A stretch of DNA of 64,000 nucleotides from Siderastrea siderea (Eukaryota; Cnidaria; Anthozoa; Scleractinia; Rhizangiidae). The notes beneath the pieces are model-generated. The model did no database searches. It was not told where the DNA came from and saw only the letters and a list, made by a program, of their open reading frames with translations. Positions 60,116-64,000 of this stretch are shown here, one piece after another (the stretch's first letter is position 1; the number at the start of each line of letters is the position of its first letter). The DNA lies in the NCBI GenBank assembly GCA_964030785.1, contig OZ034970.1, positions 36,928,401 through 36,992,400 on the forward strand, given 5' to 3'. A program made the translations under genes and the position numbers.

Positions 60116-61190
60116 CAAATCCTAGAGAGCGATTTTTTATTTGGCCATTTTTGTAAATTAAATCGGCGTATTTATTTCATGCATTTTTGCAACAGAAGAC
60201 GTCTCACTTAAAATTAACATTGTGCCCACGACATTGAAATCTGTTTGGGACTAGGTGGCGTTGCAATATAACTGGCGGTGTTCGATCCCTACAGAGGTGG
60301 CTGGCCACAAGGGAAAATCCTCAGCCCCAGAAACTCAATATGGATTTAAAAAGGCGCATTCAGCTCATGTTATGAGCGCCTTTTACAAGTAGGCTCGCGT
60401 AAGGATTTGTATGAATGGTTTTTGTTCAGAATAAATTAGCTGCAATTTGTGTACGCGGTTAATCTGGTGTGCGCAGTTTTACTAACTCTTTCATGTTCCT
60501 GGGGGAGAGGTGGCACAGAAAACCGCAGCTCAAACATACTTTCGTAACAGAAAACCGTTACCGCCGTGATAAAAACAAAACAAAAACAAAAAACGGAGTC
60601 CCACTGTTCCCAAATCTTACATTGTTTGTAAGAGCTTGAGCCCCAAAAACTCGCGCTGCATTCAGTAAAACATGGTTTCTGAAGTCTGTTCACAGCGGTT
60701 TATTTATCTAGTGGTTTAGGTACGCGAGTGTGCAATCGCAAACCGCGAAACAAAAAAAAGGATTGTTCTCATTCCCCCGGCCTTTTGTGCGCGCTTGTGA
60801 AAAACCATCTTGCACGAAATAAAACTTCTGTGAAAAGGCGACGTCTTTTTGAAAAAAAAAAGCTGTTAATTAACGAGTAGGTTAGGGGTTTCATTAAAAT
60901 AGTTTTGGCCTTGTGAAATTCCACTAGTTTCCTCTCCGTGGACATTGTGAATAAGAAATGAACGGTCTGTTATTATGTTCTTCCGATTTCCTCATTTTCA
61001 TGAATTATTCTCTGGATAAAAACCATTTTGGAAAAAAGATTCTTTATCTGCGTGATCAGTGTCCGTCAAATTTCAACACCTTAGGCTGCGGGCACTCTCT
61101 TTTTCCGCTCAGGGATAGTCGAGGAAAACGTACAAGGGAGCCGGCGAGCGCGAAATCGCCTATGGCGTTGAAACGTGACGCGCGTGTGGA

Positions 61191-61769
61191 GCCCGCACGA
61201 AAATCGCCGAACGCCGCAAGCAATTTTTACGTGCACTCGCGGGTTGTTTTGGCTGGACTAGTCCTTAGCGGGAAGAGTAGACCGAGCAGTCTCTCTTTCC
61301 TCTCAGGAATAGTCGAGAGAAACGAATAAGGGAGAGAGCAAGCGCGGAAATCACCTGCACAAACATGGCGCTGAAACGTGACACACGGCTCTAGTACACT
61401 AGCGCATAGCATATATGTATTTATAGTAGGGCGCTAAATTTTGGCGTGCTGCCGTTGGTCGAAATCGATCACGTGACGCGATAGTGTCTCTCCTTAGCGG
61501 GTGCCTATCAGCGCATAGTGACCGTTTTGGGCAATTTTCGCTCAAAATTTAGCGTTGTACAATAAAAACAATAGAGTCCTTCCGTCTCAGGCCCTATGTG
61601 TGGTAGGTATCCTCGGAAATTTGATGTTCAAACTTCGCATAAGCCTTTGAACTGCGTTCTTGGGCTAATATTTGTTGTGAACTTCAAATTTCCTCGGGCA
61701 ACCTATCACACGGTACTGCCTTCGACAGAAGAACTCTATTGTTTCAACAGCGACTCCACCATTGTAAAC
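61191..61769. other. Centre of the inverted repeat
   Basis: Non-palindromic spacer. It repeats in direct orientation (61,280-61,385) a motif also found at the inner edges of both arms: CTCTCTTT, CAGG(G/A)ATAGTCGAG, then GGCG(T/C)TGAAACGTGAC. It also has a smaller inverted pair, GCGCTAAATTTTGGCG (61,431) and CGCTCAAAATTTAGCG (61,538), and CACGTGACGCG near 61,470. GC-richer than its surroundings. Confidence 0.7.
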
Positions 61770-64000
61770 ATGCGCGTCACATTTGAACGCCGAAGGCGAT
61801 TTAGCGCTCGTCAGCTCGCTTGTTCGTTTTTCTCGACTGACTAGACTATCCCTGAGCGGGAAGAGAGACTGCTTTTAATCTAAGGTGCTGAAATTTAACG
61901 GATACTGATCACGCAAATAAAGAATCTTTTTCTTTCCGAAATGGTTTTTATCTAGGAAATAATTCATGGAAATGAGAAAATCGCCAGAACATAATAACTG
62001 ACCCTATTCACAATGTCTCCGGAGGGGTAGCTGGTGGAATTTCACAAGGCCGAACCTATTTTAACGAAACCTCCAGCACCCTCCTTTAATTCACATTTTT
62101 TTCTCAAAAAGACTTAGGCCACAGACGTATTTTTTTTTGGAGTAAGATTTTCACGAGCGCACACAACGGGTGAGAGGTTGGCTGGGGGAATTGAATGAGA
62201 ACATTTTCTATTTTTTTTTGCGGTTCGCGCTCGTGCACTCGTGTATCTAAAACACTAAATAAATATACAGTTGTGAACTGACTCCAAAAAACATGTTTTA
62301 CTTGCGTATATTAAACGCCGCACGAGTTTTTGGGGCACGAGCTAATAAGCCATGTAAGATTTGGGAACGATGGGACACGGTTTTCTGTTTTTGTTTGTGC
62401 TTTTTTTAAATCACGGCAGTAACGGTTTTCTATTAGGAAGGTATGTTTGAGCAGCGGTTTTCTGTGCCAACGTTCTCAAAAATACAATAAACCCATATAA
62501 GTATGTCTTTGATTAGCCTCTCCCCCAGCCAGACAAATTGCGGATAATTTATTATCAACGAAACTCATTTATGCAAATACTTACGCGAGCTTACTTGTGC
62601 AAGTGTATTTCTGGCCTCATAACATGGGCTTTTAATCCACATTGAGCCTTTGGGGCTGAGGATGTTCCCTAGTGTGCAGCCACAATGGCCACTTCTGCGG
62701 GGATCGAACACCGCGAGTTACCGCACCGCCACCTAGTCCCAAACAAATACCGATGTCGTGGGCATACTGTTATTTTAAAGTGAGACTCCTTCTGTCTCAA
62801 AAATGCCTGAAATATAAATGCTGATTTACATTATTATAGTTTTTTTTTAAATGTCCAAATCGCTCACTAGGATTTGCAATGTCTAACAGCAAACTCCCTA
62901 CCTGCTCGAGTAAGTAAAAGCGTAGATTCACTATTGAGTGTAATGTCGACTCGTTGCCGATTTACAATAAACGAGGTGATTGTAGACATTTTTGCTACAC
63001 TCGCTGATTGCCACACATTTAACATTCCCCGGGTTAAGTGAACTAGGGCCACAGGGTACACCAACGAGGACATTCTGACCAGGACTATCATCATGATGCT
63101 TTAAATAGCCACAAGATGCCATGCAATGAAATGTCAAAAAAGAAAAAAAACTAGCGACACGATATCAATGCATGAAAGCTTTGTTGCATCAAAAGGTGGA
63201 TAAAAAACCTAGTATTTCTAGAAGTTATACGCTTATGCCTCAAAAAGCTAACACCTGAAAGAAATGGCATTACATCGATTGACCCTTGCCAATGTCATGC
63301 GTCACACAATCTTGTTCTTGCAACATATATTCTGGTACTGTTTCACAATGCTACTTTTGTCAGTTTGTTTGCGGTTAAGTGATGACAAATTACGGGAAAA
63401 CAACGTTCTCACATGTCCAGCAAGCTACAGCTATTACAGTACCAATCACAACGATGGAGTGGAGGATTATTTTTATCAGACAGAAAATGGATAATTTTAC
63501 AAACACAGTAAGATTAATGTCATGCATATGTTGCGGTTTCGATCGACCGATCCGTGTACTAAAACAAGACATGCGTGTGTTGATCGTAGCTTAAAAACAG
63601 CATTTAACTTCAGCAAACACCATGCAAAATTATTCTGCAAGCCCCCTAAGTAATTTTGCGAAGGTTTCTCCTGCATTTTTCTCAATGAAAAGTGCTACCG
63701 TTTGCTTTGCGTAGCCAGTCGGCGGTTTGTGTCATAAATTCAGTCGGCGATTCGTGTCTAACTACCCTTCACATTTTGGTCTCTTGACGGTGTAAATTTT
63801 CATTGCCGCCAGAAATGTTTTAACACAGTAATTTACAAATGTTTTTCTTCAAACCTGTTGTTATTCCATGTCCAAAATCTACGTACCAATTGGGTTTCTG
63901 TAGTGTGGAAGTTGGGTGAAATTTGCTTTTTTTTTAAATACCTGAAACTGGTTTTCTTCTAACAGCCGATACATTCTCACTTGAACAGCTTATCCAAAGA
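61770..64000. repeat. Right arm of large inverted repeat (runs off window)
   Basis: Mirrors 58,760-61,190 in reverse complement. Blocks include ACGGATACTGATCACGC near 61,899, ACCTAGTCCCAAACA near 62,730, CAATCACAACGATGGAGTGG near 63,444, and the terminal GCCGATACATTCTC near 63,965. Matching still continues at base 64,000, so the true arm end is not seen. Confidence 0.9.

Larger units (their letters stand above)
58760..61190. repeat. Left arm of large inverted repeat
   Basis: Reads TTCTTTGGATAAGCTGTTC at 58,759 onward; the right arm ends the window with the complementary GAACAGCTTATCCAAAGA. Further matched blocks: AACCGCCGACTGGCTACGCA near 59,034, GATGGAGTGGAGGATTATTT (as complement) near 59,300, ACCCTGTGGCCCTAG near 59,940, CATTGTGAATAAG near 60,945, and GCGTGATCAGTGTCCGT near 61,050. 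Similarity is clear but with many substitutions and indels. The left arm has an extra purine-rich block at 59,645-59,880. Confidence 0.9.

Noticed and set aside
59265..63494. Paired ORFs in the two arms (minus strand 59,265-59,462; plus strand 63,264-63,494) that start with a signal-peptide-like hydrophobic stretch
   Set aside because: Comparing the two copies codon by codon, nearly all differences change the amino acid, and a second overlapping frame is equally open. This does not look like purifying selection, so I do not call a gene.
1..64000. CRISPR arrays, bacterial operons, rRNA genes
   Set aside because: No regularly spaced direct repeats with unique spacers, no ribosome-binding-site-led ORF clusters and no rRNA-like conserved blocks. 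The window is spliced eukaryotic DNA.

Overview
The window looks like nuclear DNA of a cnidarian, most likely an anthozoan such as a stony coral. It is AT-rich and has long introns with canonical GT-AG junctions. Two voltage-gated sodium channel genes have the four-domain layout and the D-E-E pore signature described for cnidarian Nav2-type channels. The intergenic DNA is packed with tRNA-derived SINEs, TTAA-flanked foldback elements and decayed LINEs. Organism assignment is inference from content, not a database match.

Left third (4.4-24.8 kb, minus strand): an apparently intact sodium channel alpha-subunit gene. I reconstructed 23 coding exons by hand. They total 4,758 nt (1,585 codons plus stop), every junction phase agrees, and there is no internal stop. 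The four domains, S4 sensors, pore loops, inactivation linker and C-terminal EF-hand-like region are all present. Selectivity positions read D367/E705/E1091/S1387, the inactivation triplet is MFL, and the usual C-terminal IQ motif is missing. The domain I pore exon lies beside a tandem repeat that copies its 3' splice site, and a decayed copy of the S5 exon lies in the preceding intron. Introns carry SINEs, a TTAA foldback element, a telomere-like tract and a tRNA-like sequence.

Middle (24.8-53.4 kb): a gene-poor divider between two divergently oriented channel genes. It holds a nearly full-length but broken CR1/L2-like LINE (42.7-45.9 kb), several TIR or foldback elements, a perfect 87-bp-arm hairpin at 48 kb, microsatellites, and an unidentified interrupted coding-like tract (33.9-35.3 kb).

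Right end (53.4-64 kb, plus strand): the first six recognised exons of a second, paralogous channel, with intron positions and phases identical to gene 1. The gene stops being recognisable after the domain I S5 exon at 58,153. About 600 bp further on begins a very large, diverged inverted repeat (arms of roughly 2.4 and at least 2.2 kb around a centre near 61.2-61.8 kb) that runs to the window edge. The two channels are probably an old head-to-head duplication of excitability genes; whether gene 2 is complete cannot be decided here.

Left edge (1-4.4 kb): a LINE 3' fragment, then three abutting TTAA-flanked elements downstream of gene 1.
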